From the IMG/VR virus record IMGVR_UViG_3300033571_006635, positions 1 to 38,967 of that record: DNA of 38,967 nt. The stretch is one strand, 5' to 3'. The stretch is from a virus. The notes beneath the pieces are model-generated. The model was given only the letters and a program-made list of their open reading frames with translations, was not told the origin of the DNA and did no database searches. A program made the position numbers and the translations under genes. This document shows positions 13,852 through 23,500 of the stretch, piece after piece (position 1 is the first letter of the stretch; every line of letters starts with the position of its first letter).

Positions 13852-14964
13852 ATGGATTTTAATTTAAGTAAATATCTGCACTGTGAACTTCTTATGGGTG
13901 ATTCAGTGCTTGTTACCCAAGAACATTCTTGGAAATATGTATATTTTGGTACAGTAAATTGTAATATATTACAACAGACAATATTTGAGGATCTTGCTGT
14001 AAAAAGTAGCGGTTTTGAAATTAATCCTTCTTCTCTTGGTAAAATGTTCTTTAGTAAGTCTGCCAGTATTCCTAGATATAAAGTAAGAGAAATAAAAGAT
14101 AAGTATAACCTATCTGTTATTAGAGATTCTAGTAAAGCTGACACTGTTGTTATTTCTAAAAATGAACTAAAGGATAATATTCATGATAACTGGTATGAAT
14201 ATATGTTTTCTAGAAGTACTGTAAAAGAAGTATTGGAAGCACTATATATCTATCCTCATTCTGGTAAAAATATCTATAGATTTAATGACAGTATTATTAA
14301 ACTTCTTGATGATAAAGAATTAATAAAGAATAGCATTGATAAATTAAATGCTCTTCGTCCTGATATAGAGTACATTTCTTTTAGTTATCGGTGTCGTAGT
14401 GTGTTTGACAGTATAGCAAGCGCATTAGGTATTTGCAATACTCTTAAAAGTAATGGAAAAACTATTGATCCTCATGCTTATGATACTTTGTTACAAAGTA
14501 AGGGTAAGAATGTTATTACAGATTCTGCTTTACAATCTATTTTGGGATCTTCAGAAATGGACTATGAGAACTATGTATTTATTGATGAGTTATTAAATAG
14601 CCCTGATCCTAGTAATATTGAACTAGGTCTCACTTTAATGGCTAATTGTAATTTTGAAGAGAGTCAGCATTACTTGCTGATTCTTCTAGGAGATTACTTT
14701 GGTAGGCATAGATATGTAAAGTATTGTCAGAGTGTAGCTTTTAAAAGTCTTTTAGATTTTATGGATTTTAATTACAGAACTCGCGTAAGTTTAGATCATA
14801 TTTTAGATAAAGCAGATTCAGTGAACAAACTCACAGATGAAATTAAAGCTATTGTTCATAAAAGAGCTACAAGTGAGTTTGATCATCTTCTTAATAGATA
14901 TAAATGGATACAATCTAAAGGTATCGAAATAGTAAAACCAGAACCACAACCAAAAACAGAATGA
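13852..14964 (+). CDS. Hypothetical protein downstream of the AAA+/VWA pair
   Basis: 370 residues, family not recognised. The N-terminal part looks beta-rich (about 1-110), the rest helical. Residues about 245-285 (ELLNSPDPSNIELGLTLMANC, then YLLILLGDYF) mirror residues about 23-60 of the protein at 6390-6989, implying common ancestry of a helical unit. Together these two genes bracket the metallopeptidase-VWA/AAA+ operon, so this protein may be part of that system (inference). The C-terminal stop overlaps the next ATG as ATGA at 14961-14964. Confidence 0.78.
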   Translation: MDFNLSKYLHCELLMGDSVLVTQEHSWKYVYFGTVNCNILQQTIFEDLAVKSSGFEINPSSLGKMFFSKSASIPRYKVREIKDKYNLSVIRDSSKADTVVISKNELKDNIHDNWYEYMFSRSTVKEVLEALYIYPHSGKNIYRFNDSIIKLLDDKELIKNSIDKLNALRPDIEYISFSYRCRSVFDSIASALGICNTLKSNGKTIDPHAYDTLLQSKGKNVITDSALQSILGSSEMDYENYVFIDELLNSPDPSNIELGLTLMANCNFEESQHYLLILLGDYFGRHRYVKYCQSVAFKSLLDFMDFNYRTRVSLDHILDKADSVNKLTDEIKAIVHKRATSEFDHLLNRYKWIQSKGIEIVKPEPQPKTE

Positions 14965-15968
14965 TTCAAAGAAAAGAAGACATTAACGTTCTTGCTTTGG
15001 AAGAGGAGTTTTATTCAAAACCATTTAACTTTAGTTACAGTGGTATGAATAGGCTACTTTATTCACCAAAGCTTTTTTACTCACATTACGTATTACAACA
15101 AAAAGAAGAAAAGCTAGATAGCTATCTTATTGAAGGTAAGGTAATTCACTGTTTGTTACTAGATTCTGATAATTTTGAGAGGCAATTTGTTGTCTCTCCT
15201 GTATCTTTGCCTAGTGATAATCCTAAACTCGTTGTAGATAGAGTATTTAGATATGCTCAAGAGAATAATTCTCTGGACCAAGAACTAAGATCATTTGATA
15301 TTATCATCTTAGATGTCTTGAAAGAAATCAATCTTCACCAGTCGCTTAAGACTGATGAGCAAAGGGTTGAGAAAATGATTACAGATCAAACTGTAAGCTA
15401 CTTTGACTTTCTAAAACAGAAAGGCAGTAAAGACGTAATAGACACAGAGATGTACAATCGGTGTCTAGAGTCAGTTCAGATTCTGAGACAGAATCCGGAA
15501 ATTGTTAAAGTTCTTGATTTATATGGAGAAACAGGTGCTACTGTTTATAGCGAGCACCCTATCCAAATCGATCTACCTGGTTATCCTTTCGGATTAAAGG
15601 GGATACTTGACAATATTGTTGTCAATGAAAACGATAAAACCATAGTAATCAATGACTTAAAAACAACTGGTAAAACAGTTGCAGAGTTTGCTGAGACTGT
15701 TGAGTACTACAATTACTGGTTACAAGCAGCTATCTACAAGAAACTTGTTTCAGTCAAGTTTGCAATAGACAGTTCTTGGAAAGTAGAGTTCAACTTTATT
15801 GTCATCGACAAATACAAACAAACATATGTATTTCCGGTGTCTGATGAAACAATGAACAAATGGTACTTGACCGGTCTCAGTAACGCTCTTGTAAAAGCAA
15901 AATATCATTATGACAAAAGAGATTTCTCTTTACCATATGATATGATTGTAACAAAAGTCGTACTGTAA
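14961..15968 (+). CDS. PD-(D/E)XK exonuclease, RecB/DUF3799-like
   Basis: 335 residues. The N-terminal FNFSYSGMNRLLYSPKLFY helix and EGKVIHCLLL are typical of phage RecB/Cas4-like nucleases (PF12684 type). Catalytic residues: GLKGILDNIVV (D217) and VINDLKTTGK (D232, K234), followed by YYNYWLQAAIYKKL, the Q-x-A-x-Y motif of the family. It probably degrades or resects linear DNA for recombination, cooperating with the Sak4-like ATPase and SSB. It is translationally coupled to the upstream hypothetical gene. Confidence 0.85.
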   Translation: MIQRKEDINVLALEEEFYSKPFNFSYSGMNRLLYSPKLFYSHYVLQQKEEKLDSYLIEGKVIHCLLLDSDNFERQFVVSPVSLPSDNPKLVVDRVFRYAQENNSLDQELRSFDIIILDVLKEINLHQSLKTDEQRVEKMITDQTVSYFDFLKQKGSKDVIDTEMYNRCLESVQILRQNPEIVKVLDLYGETGATVYSEHPIQIDLPGYPFGLKGILDNIVVNENDKTIVINDLKTTGKTVAEFAETVEYYNYWLQAAIYKKLVSVKFAIDSSWKVEFNFIVIDKYKQTYVFPVSDETMNKWYLTGLSNALVKAKYHYDKRDFSLPYDMIVTKVVL

Positions 15969-15978
15969 AAATAATTGT

Positions 15979-16551
15979 ATGATCAAATCCCTATATGAAG
16001 GATATTTTCAAAAATCTGGTGTTTTTTTGTACCCTTTGCTGGATATACCTAAAGGCACCAGTGTTACTCCAATAGGAACTTATACATCATTGACAGATCA
16101 TTATACTTGTGATGACTGTAAATTGATTGTTACTTATCATTTAAGGGATGACCCGCAGTTTGTATTGTTTGAAAAAACAAAACTTTTAGGAAGTAAATAC
16201 TATGACTATTATTTGGAAACAGATGATAAAATAGGAGTTTATATTTTTGATTTATCAGACTATAAGCAAGATTGGGATTACTTTGTGTTAGGTAAATACT
16301 CAAAATTCTCTAAAGATTTAAAAACAATAGTTTTAAATCACTTTGCTAAAAGTAAGAAAAACTATGTATATGTAAATAGTTATTTAAATCCAGAAATGTA
16401 TTTTGATATCTATTCTAACCTTTTAGGATGCCCTGCAGATCTCTTAAAAAATGTAGGTGAATTATGTGATAAACCTGACCTGCAGAAAGAAACTTTACAA
16501 ATAGAATTAAAGGATTTGGAAAGAGAAGGTTTATTTCTAAATTCGCAATAA
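15979..16551 (+). CDS. Conserved-type hypothetical protein
   Basis: 190 residues, no functional family recognised. The sequence is rich in Tyr, Phe and Asp with alternating hydrophobic strands in the first two thirds (KSGVFLYPLLDIPKGTSVTP, then YIFDLSDYKQDWDYFVLGKYSKFS) and helical towards the end. It contains CDDC (about 50-53) but no second Cys pair. It follows the nuclease by 10 bases in the same transcript. Confidence 0.75.
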   Translation: MIKSLYEGYFQKSGVFLYPLLDIPKGTSVTPIGTYTSLTDHYTCDDCKLIVTYHLRDDPQFVLFEKTKLLGSKYYDYYLETDDKIGVYIFDLSDYKQDWDYFVLGKYSKFSKDLKTIVLNHFAKSKKNYVYVNSYLNPEMYFDIYSNLLGCPADLLKNVGELCDKPDLQKETLQIELKDLEREGLFLNSQ

Positions 16552-16563
16552 AATACAGAGAAT

Positions 16564-16956
16564 ATGAATAATTCAATGATGATTGTTAAGTCCGAATGGA
16601 ATAACAAACCCACAATTAAAATGATGCCCATCTCAACTGGCTGTCCTTATGTTGAGTGTATCTATGATCCAGAGTCTAAAGTTTTGGCCGTTATTGGCAT
16701 AACTAGAAAGAGTGTGTTTCATATGATGCCAAAGCTAGATGACAATGGTGACGTTGTAATGAGAAAAGTTAAAACAGACGGTGCTAAACCATACAAAGAA
16801 GACAGAAGAAGTGTTGAGACTTTCCAAGAGTATTATATTTCAGATAAAGCCCAGATCATGGAGTTTATGGAAATGTTTGCTTGTAATTTCAATACTTGTT
16901 TAGAATTTTTTATGGAATCAACTCCAGAAGTAAGTGCAGATCAAAAAGCTGTATAA
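16564..16956 (+). CDS. Hypothetical protein, end of nuclease operon
   Basis: 130 residues, family not recognised. A beta-rich N-terminus (PISTGCPYVECIYDPESKVLAVIG) resembles a compact single-domain fold. The C-terminus is an acidic, Met/Phe-rich helix (IMEFMEMFACNFNTCLEFFME). It is followed by a hairpin terminator at 16968, so it is the last gene of this transcript before DNA polymerase. Confidence 0.75.
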   Translation: MNNSMMIVKSEWNNKPTIKMMPISTGCPYVECIYDPESKVLAVIGITRKSVFHMMPKLDDNGDVVMRKVKTDGAKPYKEDRRSVETFQEYYISDKAQIMEFMEMFACNFNTCLEFFMESTPEVSADQKAV

Positions 16957-16967
16957 TAATCTATTGA

Positions 16968-17000
16968 CATAAAGGGGTGTAAAAACCCCTTTTATGTTTT
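16968..17000 (+). terminator. Terminator-like hairpin before DNA polymerase
   Basis: CATAAAGGGG (16968-16977) pairs with CCCCTTTTATG (16986-16996; one bulged T), then TTTT. It shares AAAGGGGTGTAA with the terminator at 4751. Confidence 0.65.
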
Positions 17001-17035
17001 ACTTAAATACGGGGGAACAGCTTAACTGAACAAAA

Positions 17036-19033
17036 ATGGATATGAATCATTGGGTCCATGACTATGAAACGCTCATTAACATGTTTGGTGCTGTGTTTCA
17101 ACACTACAAAACAGACGAAACAAAACAGTTTGTGATCCATAGACTAAGAAATGACATTGTAGAATTAGTAAAATTCTTAAATCACAACAAGGACAACAAG
17201 GAATGGCACATTAGTTTTAATGGTTTGAACTTTGACGCTCAGATTACTCAGTTTATTTTAGATAATCAAGAAGAGCTAGTAAATGAAGATCCAATGCATA
17301 TAGCACATAAGATCTACAACTTTGCTCAGAGTGTTATTGAAAAAACCAGTAATAATGAGTTTCCTCCTTATGCTCCCCACCAACTTTCTATAGGTCAGAT
17401 AGATGTATTTAAGCTAAATCATTGGGATAACCCTGCTAAAAGATCTAGTTTGAAATGGATTCAGTATAGTATGGATTGGTATAATATCCAGGAAATGCCT
17501 ATACACCATAGTACATTTATAAATACTATGGCACAGATTGACGAGGTAATGGAGTATTGTGTTAATGATGTTGAGTCTTGCAAACAGATTATGCTTTTGA
17601 GTAAAAGTCAAATCAATCTGAGAAAGAACTTGACAGAACAATATAATATAAATCTATATAGTGCTTCTGAACCAAGAATTGCCAAAGAATTGTTCTTACA
17701 TTTTTTAACCCGAAAGACAGGGATTAAAAAATATGAATTAAAACAACTAAGAACACTTAGAGATAAGATCAAGGTTAAGGATATCATACTACCTTATATC
17801 AAATTCAATAGACCTGAGTTTAATCTTATCCTAGATGAGTTTAATTCTTTTGAACTTGATCCCAATAATACCAAGGACAGTTTTAAATACTCTATGGTTC
17901 ATAAAGGAGTTAAGACCGATTTTGGTTTAGGTGGTGTTCATGGAGCTAGATCTAGTGGAGTTTATGAAGCTAAAGACGGTATGATTATCATGTCATCAGA
18001 TGTAACTAGCTTTTATCCAAATTTAGCTATCAGAAATGGATGGTCACCGGCACATCTTCCTAAAAAAGAATTCTGTGATCAGTATGAATGGTTCTTTGAT
18101 GAAAGGGTAAAAATCCCTAAAAAAGACCCAAACAATTACGTTTATAAGATCATTCTTAATAGTACATATGGTCTTAGTAATGATGAGAATAGTTTTCTGT
18201 ATGATCCTGAATTCACAATGAGGATCACAATTAATGGCCAACTAAGTCTGGCTATGTTGTATGAAATGCTAAGTATAGGCATCCCGGGTTCTGTTCCTCT
18301 TATGCAGAATACTGATGGTTTAGAGATGATGATCCCCGCAGGTATGAAAGATAAATATCTAGAAATCTGTAAAGAATGGGAACAAATGACTAAACTTCAG
18401 TTAGAACATGGAGAATATTCTAAAATTGTCCTAGGAGATGTTAATAACTATATTGCTGTAAATAGAGAAAAAGAAGTTAAAAAAGAGGATTTTGACAAAC
18501 TTAGGTCTGAATTTCCTCACTATATTTACAGACAAGACGGGGATACATTCTTTTATTCTGCAACTAAATGTAAAGGTAGATTTGAGTTTTTTGAACTAGC
18601 TCTGCATAAGAATAAAAGCTTTATTATTATACCTAAAGCAGTTTACCATTACTTTGTGTTCGGTACATTACCGGAAATGTATCTAGCAGAAAATAGAAAC
18701 ATATTTGAGTACTGTGCCGGTATCAAAGCTAAAGGTGACTGGGAATTTAGAGAAGACTGCATAACCAAGGGTCTACTTAAACACAGAAAGCTTCAGCACA
18801 TTGTCCGCTATTACATATCTCTAAATGGTTGTAAAATCACTAAGAGAAATAAAGTGGATGGTAGAAACTTTCAGGTAGAAGCTGGTTCTTGGAAACAGAC
18901 AGTATTTAATATTGCTGAGAAGAAAACCTGGGGAGAGTATAGGATCAATGAAGACTATTATCTGCAAAACATTTATAAGATGATTGAGTCAATACAAAAA
19001 ACAAAAAAAACAAACCAATTAACAATGTTTTAA
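17036..19033 (+). CDS. Family B DNA polymerase with 3'-5' exonuclease
   Basis: 665 residues, short for the family. Exonuclease motifs: HDYETL (D9, E11), FNGLNFDAQI, and YCVNDVESC. Polymerase motif A is SSDVTSFYPN (D322), motif B KIILNSTYG (K371), and motif C NTDG (D427) in place of the usual DTD. Only about 49 residues separate motifs A and B, so the fingers region is compact. It is the replicative polymerase for the helicase and primase encoded upstream. The start at 17036 directly precedes Exo I, leaving essentially no N-terminal extension. A slightly earlier non-ATG start cannot be excluded. Confidence 0.92.
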   Translation: MDMNHWVHDYETLINMFGAVFQHYKTDETKQFVIHRLRNDIVELVKFLNHNKDNKEWHISFNGLNFDAQITQFILDNQEELVNEDPMHIAHKIYNFAQSVIEKTSNNEFPPYAPHQLSIGQIDVFKLNHWDNPAKRSSLKWIQYSMDWYNIQEMPIHHSTFINTMAQIDEVMEYCVNDVESCKQIMLLSKSQINLRKNLTEQYNINLYSASEPRIAKELFLHFLTRKTGIKKYELKQLRTLRDKIKVKDIILPYIKFNRPEFNLILDEFNSFELDPNNTKDSFKYSMVHKGVKTDFGLGGVHGARSSGVYEAKDGMIIMSSDVTSFYPNLAIRNGWSPAHLPKKEFCDQYEWFFDERVKIPKKDPNNYVYKIILNSTYGLSNDENSFLYDPEFTMRITINGQLSLAMLYEMLSIGIPGSVPLMQNTDGLEMMIPAGMKDKYLEICKEWEQMTKLQLEHGEYSKIVLGDVNNYIAVNREKEVKKEDFDKLRSEFPHYIYRQDGDTFFYSATKCKGRFEFFELALHKNKSFIIIPKAVYHYFVFGTLPEMYLAENRNIFEYCAGIKAKGDWEFREDCITKGLLKHRKLQHIVRYYISLNGCKITKRNKVDGRNFQVEAGSWKQTVFNIAEKKTWGEYRINEDYYLQNIYKMIESIQKTKKTNQLTMF

Positions 19034-19035
19034 AC

Positions 19036-19398
19036 ATGACAAAAGAATTTTTTACAAAGCATGTGGTTGAACGTCGCATAGAATTAATTAAAAAAGTTTT
19101 AGAAGCAAAGGGTACGGAATATGGTGCTGATAAAACTGCTTTCCATAATTTTATTAATGGTTCTAAACTTAGTTTTCATGCAACAGAACAAGCTTTTGCT
19201 TGGGAACTTATGTGCAAACACTTACAATCTATAAAGGATATGATAGATGATCATCAAAAATCAATGATATCTCCTTCTAAAGAACAGATTGAAGAAAAAT
19301 TTGGTGACGCTATCAACTATCTTATTTTAATTGAAGGGATGTTTAAAGAAAATCTTCCTTTAGATGATAAACTTAAATATACAATTACAAGTGTTTAA
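19036..19398 (+). CDS. Putative nucleotide-hydrolase-like protein (DUF1599/MazG-like all-alpha)
   Basis: 120 residues, all-helical. EAKGTEYGADKTAFHNF, FAWELMCKHLQSIKDMI and KFGDAINYLILIEGMF follow the layout of the DUF1599/nucleotide-modification-associated group within the all-alpha NTP pyrophosphohydrolase superfamily (helix with acidic residues, then a GDAxNY helix). It could control the dNTP pool or act with modified bases. It starts 2 bases after the polymerase stop and precedes a clearer MazG-like gene. Assignment is by pattern only. Confidence 0.6.
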   Translation: MTKEFFTKHVVERRIELIKKVLEAKGTEYGADKTAFHNFINGSKLSFHATEQAFAWELMCKHLQSIKDMIDDHQKSMISPSKEQIEEKFGDAINYLILIEGMFKENLPLDDKLKYTITSV

Positions 19399-19400
19399 AT

Positions 19401-19790
19401 ATGAGTACTAGACAGTTAACAAAAAAAGTTAAAGAATGGTGTGAAATAACAGAAACAACAGTTTCTGATAAACCTACGTTAATCGACCCTTCTAGAGGAG
19501 GTTTAAGATTTGCTTTAATGGCAGAAGAAAATAAAGAATATTTTGATGCTATTTCTGAAAATGATCTTGTTGGTGTTGCTGATGCTCTTGGAGATATGTT
19601 ATATATTCTACTAGGCACTGCTCTAGAACATGGGTTACATGAACATTTAGAAAAAATTTTCTATGAAATTCATAGAAGTAATATGAGTAAAATGGGACCT
19701 GATGGAAAACCTCTTCGTAGAGAAGATGGTAAAATCTTAAAAGGTCCTAACTATTTTAAACCAAACATAAAAAAAATAATTTATGAGTAA
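19401..19790 (+). CDS. MazG/PRA-PH-like nucleotide pyrophosphohydrolase
   Basis: 129 residues. The metal-binding pattern EExxE (E42, E43, E46 in AEENKEYFDA) followed by DxxxD (D61, D65 in VADALGDMLYILLGTALEHG) is diagnostic of the all-alpha NTP-PPase superfamily. The C-terminal SNMSKMGPDGKPL...DGKILKGPNYFKP is the usual substrate-lid tail of phage PRA-PH-like enzymes. It would hydrolyse (d)NTPs to monophosphates, cleaning the pool for phage replication or lowering alarmones. It overlaps the next start by 8 bases. Confidence 0.85.
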   Translation: MSTRQLTKKVKEWCEITETTVSDKPTLIDPSRGGLRFALMAEENKEYFDAISENDLVGVADALGDMLYILLGTALEHGLHEHLEKIFYEIHRSNMSKMGPDGKPLRREDGKILKGPNYFKPNIKKIIYE

Positions 19791-20076
19791 AACAGGAAGT
19801 ATTCAAATTCATAATTCTAAAAGAAGAATTATGGTACTAAATGAAGAAACAGGAGAAAAAGAAAGAAAAACTGTTTCCGGCTATATTGTAAAATCAGTAG
19901 GTAAAAATGGGGAAATCCTACAATCCTCACAGGTGTTTAATGATGTCAAAGCTGTAAAAATTCACTTAAATGCAATGGACAAACTTTGGAATACTGGTTC
20001 ATTTAAAGTTATTCCACAAGACCATACAGAAGAACAAAAATTTGTAACGCTAGGTCTAGCAGAACCAGGAAAATAA
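19783..20076 (+). CDS. Small hypothetical protein, weakly DUF1508-like
   Basis: 97 residues. The central segment GYIVKSVGKNGEILQSSQVFNDVKAV loosely resembles DUF1508/YegP-type two-strand units (residue pair NG, then a Ser-rich strand and helix), but similarity is too weak to assign. It is basic at the N-terminus. It overlaps the pyrophosphohydrolase by 8 bases and precedes the Acb2-like gene by 1 base, so all are co-translated. Confidence 0.7.
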   Translation: MSKTGSIQIHNSKRRIMVLNEETGEKERKTVSGYIVKSVGKNGEILQSSQVFNDVKAVKIHLNAMDKLWNTGSFKVIPQDHTEEQKFVTLGLAEPGK

Positions 20077-20077
20077 T

Positions 20078-20332
20078 ATGGAAAAAGAATTATCATACGG
20101 AGAAAGATTAATAGGAGTATCTGCTAATTCATCAGGAAATGAAAAAGTAGATAAAGCAAACAAACTTTTTGCTGAAGCTGCTGACTTACTTAAAAGTCAT
20201 ATCTTGGAAAAAAGAGAAAAAGAAGGTGTAGATATTATCACTGCCGACCTGTTTGGTCACGCCATATGTGAAATACTCAATGCACAAATGTGTACTGTTA
20301 AAGTACTAACTTTTTCTGATACAGAACAGTAG
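20078..20332 (+). CDS. Small helical protein, Acb2/Tad1-like candidate (anti-CBASS sponge)
   Basis: 84 residues. It reads YGERLIGVSANSSGNEKVDKAN, then a helix (FAEAADLLKSHIL), then a second helix ending AICEILNAQMCTVKVLTF. This two-helix hairpin with a terminal AQMxxVKxLT is the pattern I associate with small phage proteins of the Acb2/Tad1 hairpin group, which bind cyclic oligonucleotides and blunt CBASS (and some Thoeris) immunity. Recognition is from memory of the pattern and is not certain; a generic phage helical-hairpin protein is the alternative. It is last in the forward module, ahead of a strong terminator. Confidence 0.5.
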   Translation: MEKELSYGERLIGVSANSSGNEKVDKANKLFAEAADLLKSHILEKREKEGVDIITADLFGHAICEILNAQMCTVKVLTFSDTEQ

Positions 20333-20380
20333 TCTGTTACCCACACTCAAGACTCTTCGATAAACTAAAGGGTATAAAGA

Positions 20381-20406
20381 CCCCGGTGTAATTACCGGGG
20401 TTTTTT
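20381..20406 (+). terminator. Strong terminator between convergent modules
   Basis: CCCCGGT (20381-20387) with ACCGGGG (20394-20400), loop GTAATT, then six T. It separates the end of the forward module (20332) from the end of the reverse module (20408). An alternative hairpin GGGT-ATAAAG-ACCC (20370-20383) overlaps its left arm. Nothing else is visible in 20333-20407. Confidence 0.85.
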
Positions 20407-20407
20407 A

Positions 20408-20551
20408 TTACCTTCCTTGTCCTCTATAGGTCTTCTTATAGTTCTTACTAGATTTAAGATGACTTCTCTTAGATTTAGCGTGAATGCCAGGTCGTTTTCT
20501 CTTACTATCCTTGGGAGAAAAACTGTTTTTTGTGTTTGTTGTTTTTGCCAT
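20408..20551 (-). CDS. Small basic protein (47 aa)
   Basis: ATG at 20551-20549, stop 20410-20408. The ATG shares its A with the TAA of the upstream giant gene (TAATG), so reinitiation is likely. The product is very basic: KDSKRKRPGIHAKSKRSH near the middle and NYKKTYRGQGR at the end. Small Arg/Lys proteins with an RKRPGxHAK...YRGQGR pattern are, from memory, common in Bacteroidota phages; function unknown, perhaps nucleic-acid binding. It is last in the reverse operon, ending against the terminator. Confidence 0.75.
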   Translation of the reverse strand: MAKTTNTKNSFSPKDSKRKRPGIHAKSKRSHLKSSKNYKKTYRGQGR

Positions 20552-23500
20552 TATCTTCTTTCTCTGCTTTCTAGTGATTTCATTGCGTCTATAGGTTGTA
20601 CTACTTTACCTGTCAATGCTATACTTTGCATTAGTGGATTCCACAATTTGCCTGATCCTTCTTGCTGCCATACGTATGGTCCGACAGATCTTTTATATAA
20701 AGCTGATGTATCTCCGGTGATTAAGTAATCTATATAATCTGCAGTTCCACCAAACAAATCTATCCAGCGCTCTAATGTAGCACTTGTAGCAATAGATTCC
20801 ATTTTTACTATACCCAAATAATCATCGAATCCCATTCCAAACCAAGGCAACCATGAATCAGATTCAGATTCTACTTGGATAGCTAGGTTCAAAAGATGAT
20901 TTTCAAACCAGCCTATCGCTTTAAATGGATGATTGGGATCATCTACTGTAAATGGTAATGGAAGAGCCCCACTCTTTTTTCTTAGTTTTTCATATCTATC
21001 CTCATCATCTGGATCATACCCAAAAATAAGACCTATCAATAACTGTGTTATAACTATAAGACCTCCTATTTCTGTTAATGTTTTTCTAGAGGCTACGATT
21101 TCATCATCCGTCATGTTTTTTACATTCATCTTATAGACAGTAAGCATTCTCTTAACTGCTCTAAAGAACTGAACATAATAACCCATTGCTATACTATCAA
21201 GGTTACCATCATATCTAGGTACAATCATTCCATTTTTATATCTAGCTTGCCATCTGTTAATGAACATTTCAGTAAAATATTTTTTAAGGAACATGATCAT
21301 TCTATAAAGAAGGAATCTATTTGCTAGTGGCTGATTGAACTCATCATAGGCACCATTAAGTCTGTTAGTTACACCATGAACTTTTTTTACAAAACTAGTA
21401 AAGTTTTTACCTCCTGGTGCATAAGTAGGATCAACACCTTGTTTTAGTTGTATTACTCCATCTTTTACTTCCCAAGCATCACTGTATTTAATCTTTGACT
21501 TATTTCCAGAAGCATCTGTAACCTCAACAAGTTCTTTGGTAAGCATTGCCCCAAAAACACTAAGTGTTGAGTTTAATTCTGTCCATTTACGGATATTGGT
21601 CATAAAACTAAGATCAACTACATCTCTAACAGCAGATTTAGATATACCAGCTCCTTCATTTATCTTAGATTTTAATCTTCCCTGAGAAGGATCCATTAAC
21701 TCTACTAACTGATAGTTTACTGATTTAGGACCAAAATTATAGATTTGAGTACTAATTTCCATAGTAACCATATTGGACCAAACTGTACCTCTACCATAAT
21801 CAGCCCAGTTAAAATGTTCTCCTCCTGAGGCCTCAATCATAGATTGGAATCTAGCTCCAAAACTATTTTTAAGTGCTGCCGGGATATTAAAAGAAAAGAA
21901 CATCTTAGATGACATTGACAACAGACCATTAGAAAACTTATTTAGAAGAGTATTATTTTGACCATAGCCGGTCATAAGCTTACCTTCAAATTCTCTTTCT
22001 ATAAAAGCATTGATAGCCTGAGCTCTGATATTAGTATTTTTAGCAGATGCCGGAGTCATTATACTAGCGGCTACTCTGTTAATCCAGTTAAGTCCTTTAC
22101 CAACAGATGTAAGATCTTGCTTTAATTCATAAGGTGGAGTTGAGATTAGTTTTTGCAAAGCTTTTGCTGTAGGCAACATGTCTAATAGTGTTTTTTGACG
22201 AACACCAGATTGCATATATCTAGTCATACTAGTAAGCATATCCATTGAGACTACATCAGTTTCAAGATCATACATACCAGTAATTGGTATTCTTATGTTA
22301 TCATCATCAAAAAGATCTGCTTTAACATACATTTCTCTTTCATCAGGATTAAATCCATCTTCCAAGTCATCTGCACTTTTTGCCAACAATGACTTAAGAT
22401 TTTTGAAAAAACCTGAAATCGAGTTTTGTTTTACATTCTCATTTAATGATCTAGAACTAACTACTTCATATTGACTTGCTCTGTATCTAGGATATTCTAC
22501 ATCAAGTCTACTATTATAAGGCAGGTCTTCCTGAAACTCAAGATGTTTTTTAAGAAGAGCCATAGACAAATCAAATTTGGCTTTGCTAGTATTTTTTAAA
22601 TTCTCATACTTCTCATTTATATATGTCTTGTCTGCAGAATTGTATTTAGGAAGCCATTGACCACGCATATCCACAGTTGCTTCAGTGATATCTCTACCCT
22701 GATTAATTGCTTCGAGCATGTTCAATCTTTCTGTCTTTAGTTGTATTTCATTACCATTTTCATCAGTATATGAATCTTTTACTTCTGAATAATGATACTC
22801 AATACTAGGTATTCCTTGTATAGGAGGTAATTCTTTACCATTCTCATCTTTGATTATGGTCTTCTCATAATATTTTGGATTTTTAGGCTTAATATATGTC
22901 CAAGCTCTTGTTGGAGTATATTTTACCACAAGAGTTCCATCTCTCTGTGTAAATTCTTTTGTGATGTGGTTACTTCTAAACCACTCAGCAAATTCAGGAT
23001 GTAGATCAAGAAGAAAAGGTAGATGAACCGGGTCATACAATCTATCAATATCAGATGCATTAAACTGACTTTGATTCAAATTGTCTTTTATATAGGCAAG
23101 AGTCTTTGGATTGTTTGTTATAAAGTCATTTACCGTATCTATAAAATTTTGAGATGGTACTCTTGACCTAAGACTATTAAGTCTAGAAAACAAAGCTTTT
23201 CTTTTTTCTATAACATCTAATTCTACATCAGATAGTTTGCCTTCTCTGCTTAATTTATTTCTTAGATTGACATACATTTCATTTTGCTGTTCGGTTGGAG
23301 AATTACCTTCTCCCTCAGAATAAAGTCTTACCATTTCTTTATACTGATTATACCAAGACCACTCATCTCTAGTTAGAGAACCGGGTGTTTCTTCTTCAGC
23401 TGAATTTTTAAGTTCCTCAAACTCTTCCTCAAGAGCCTTTATTTTTTGTAAAAGAACTTCCGGCATTTCATTACCTATAGGATGTCTATTTTCATCCTTA

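Noticed and set aside
1-20332. Alternative genetic code (TAG or TGA read as an amino acid), known in some crAss-like phages
   Set aside because: TAG, TGA and TAA all end genes at sensible positions with tight overlaps, and large genes have no internal stops needing recoding.
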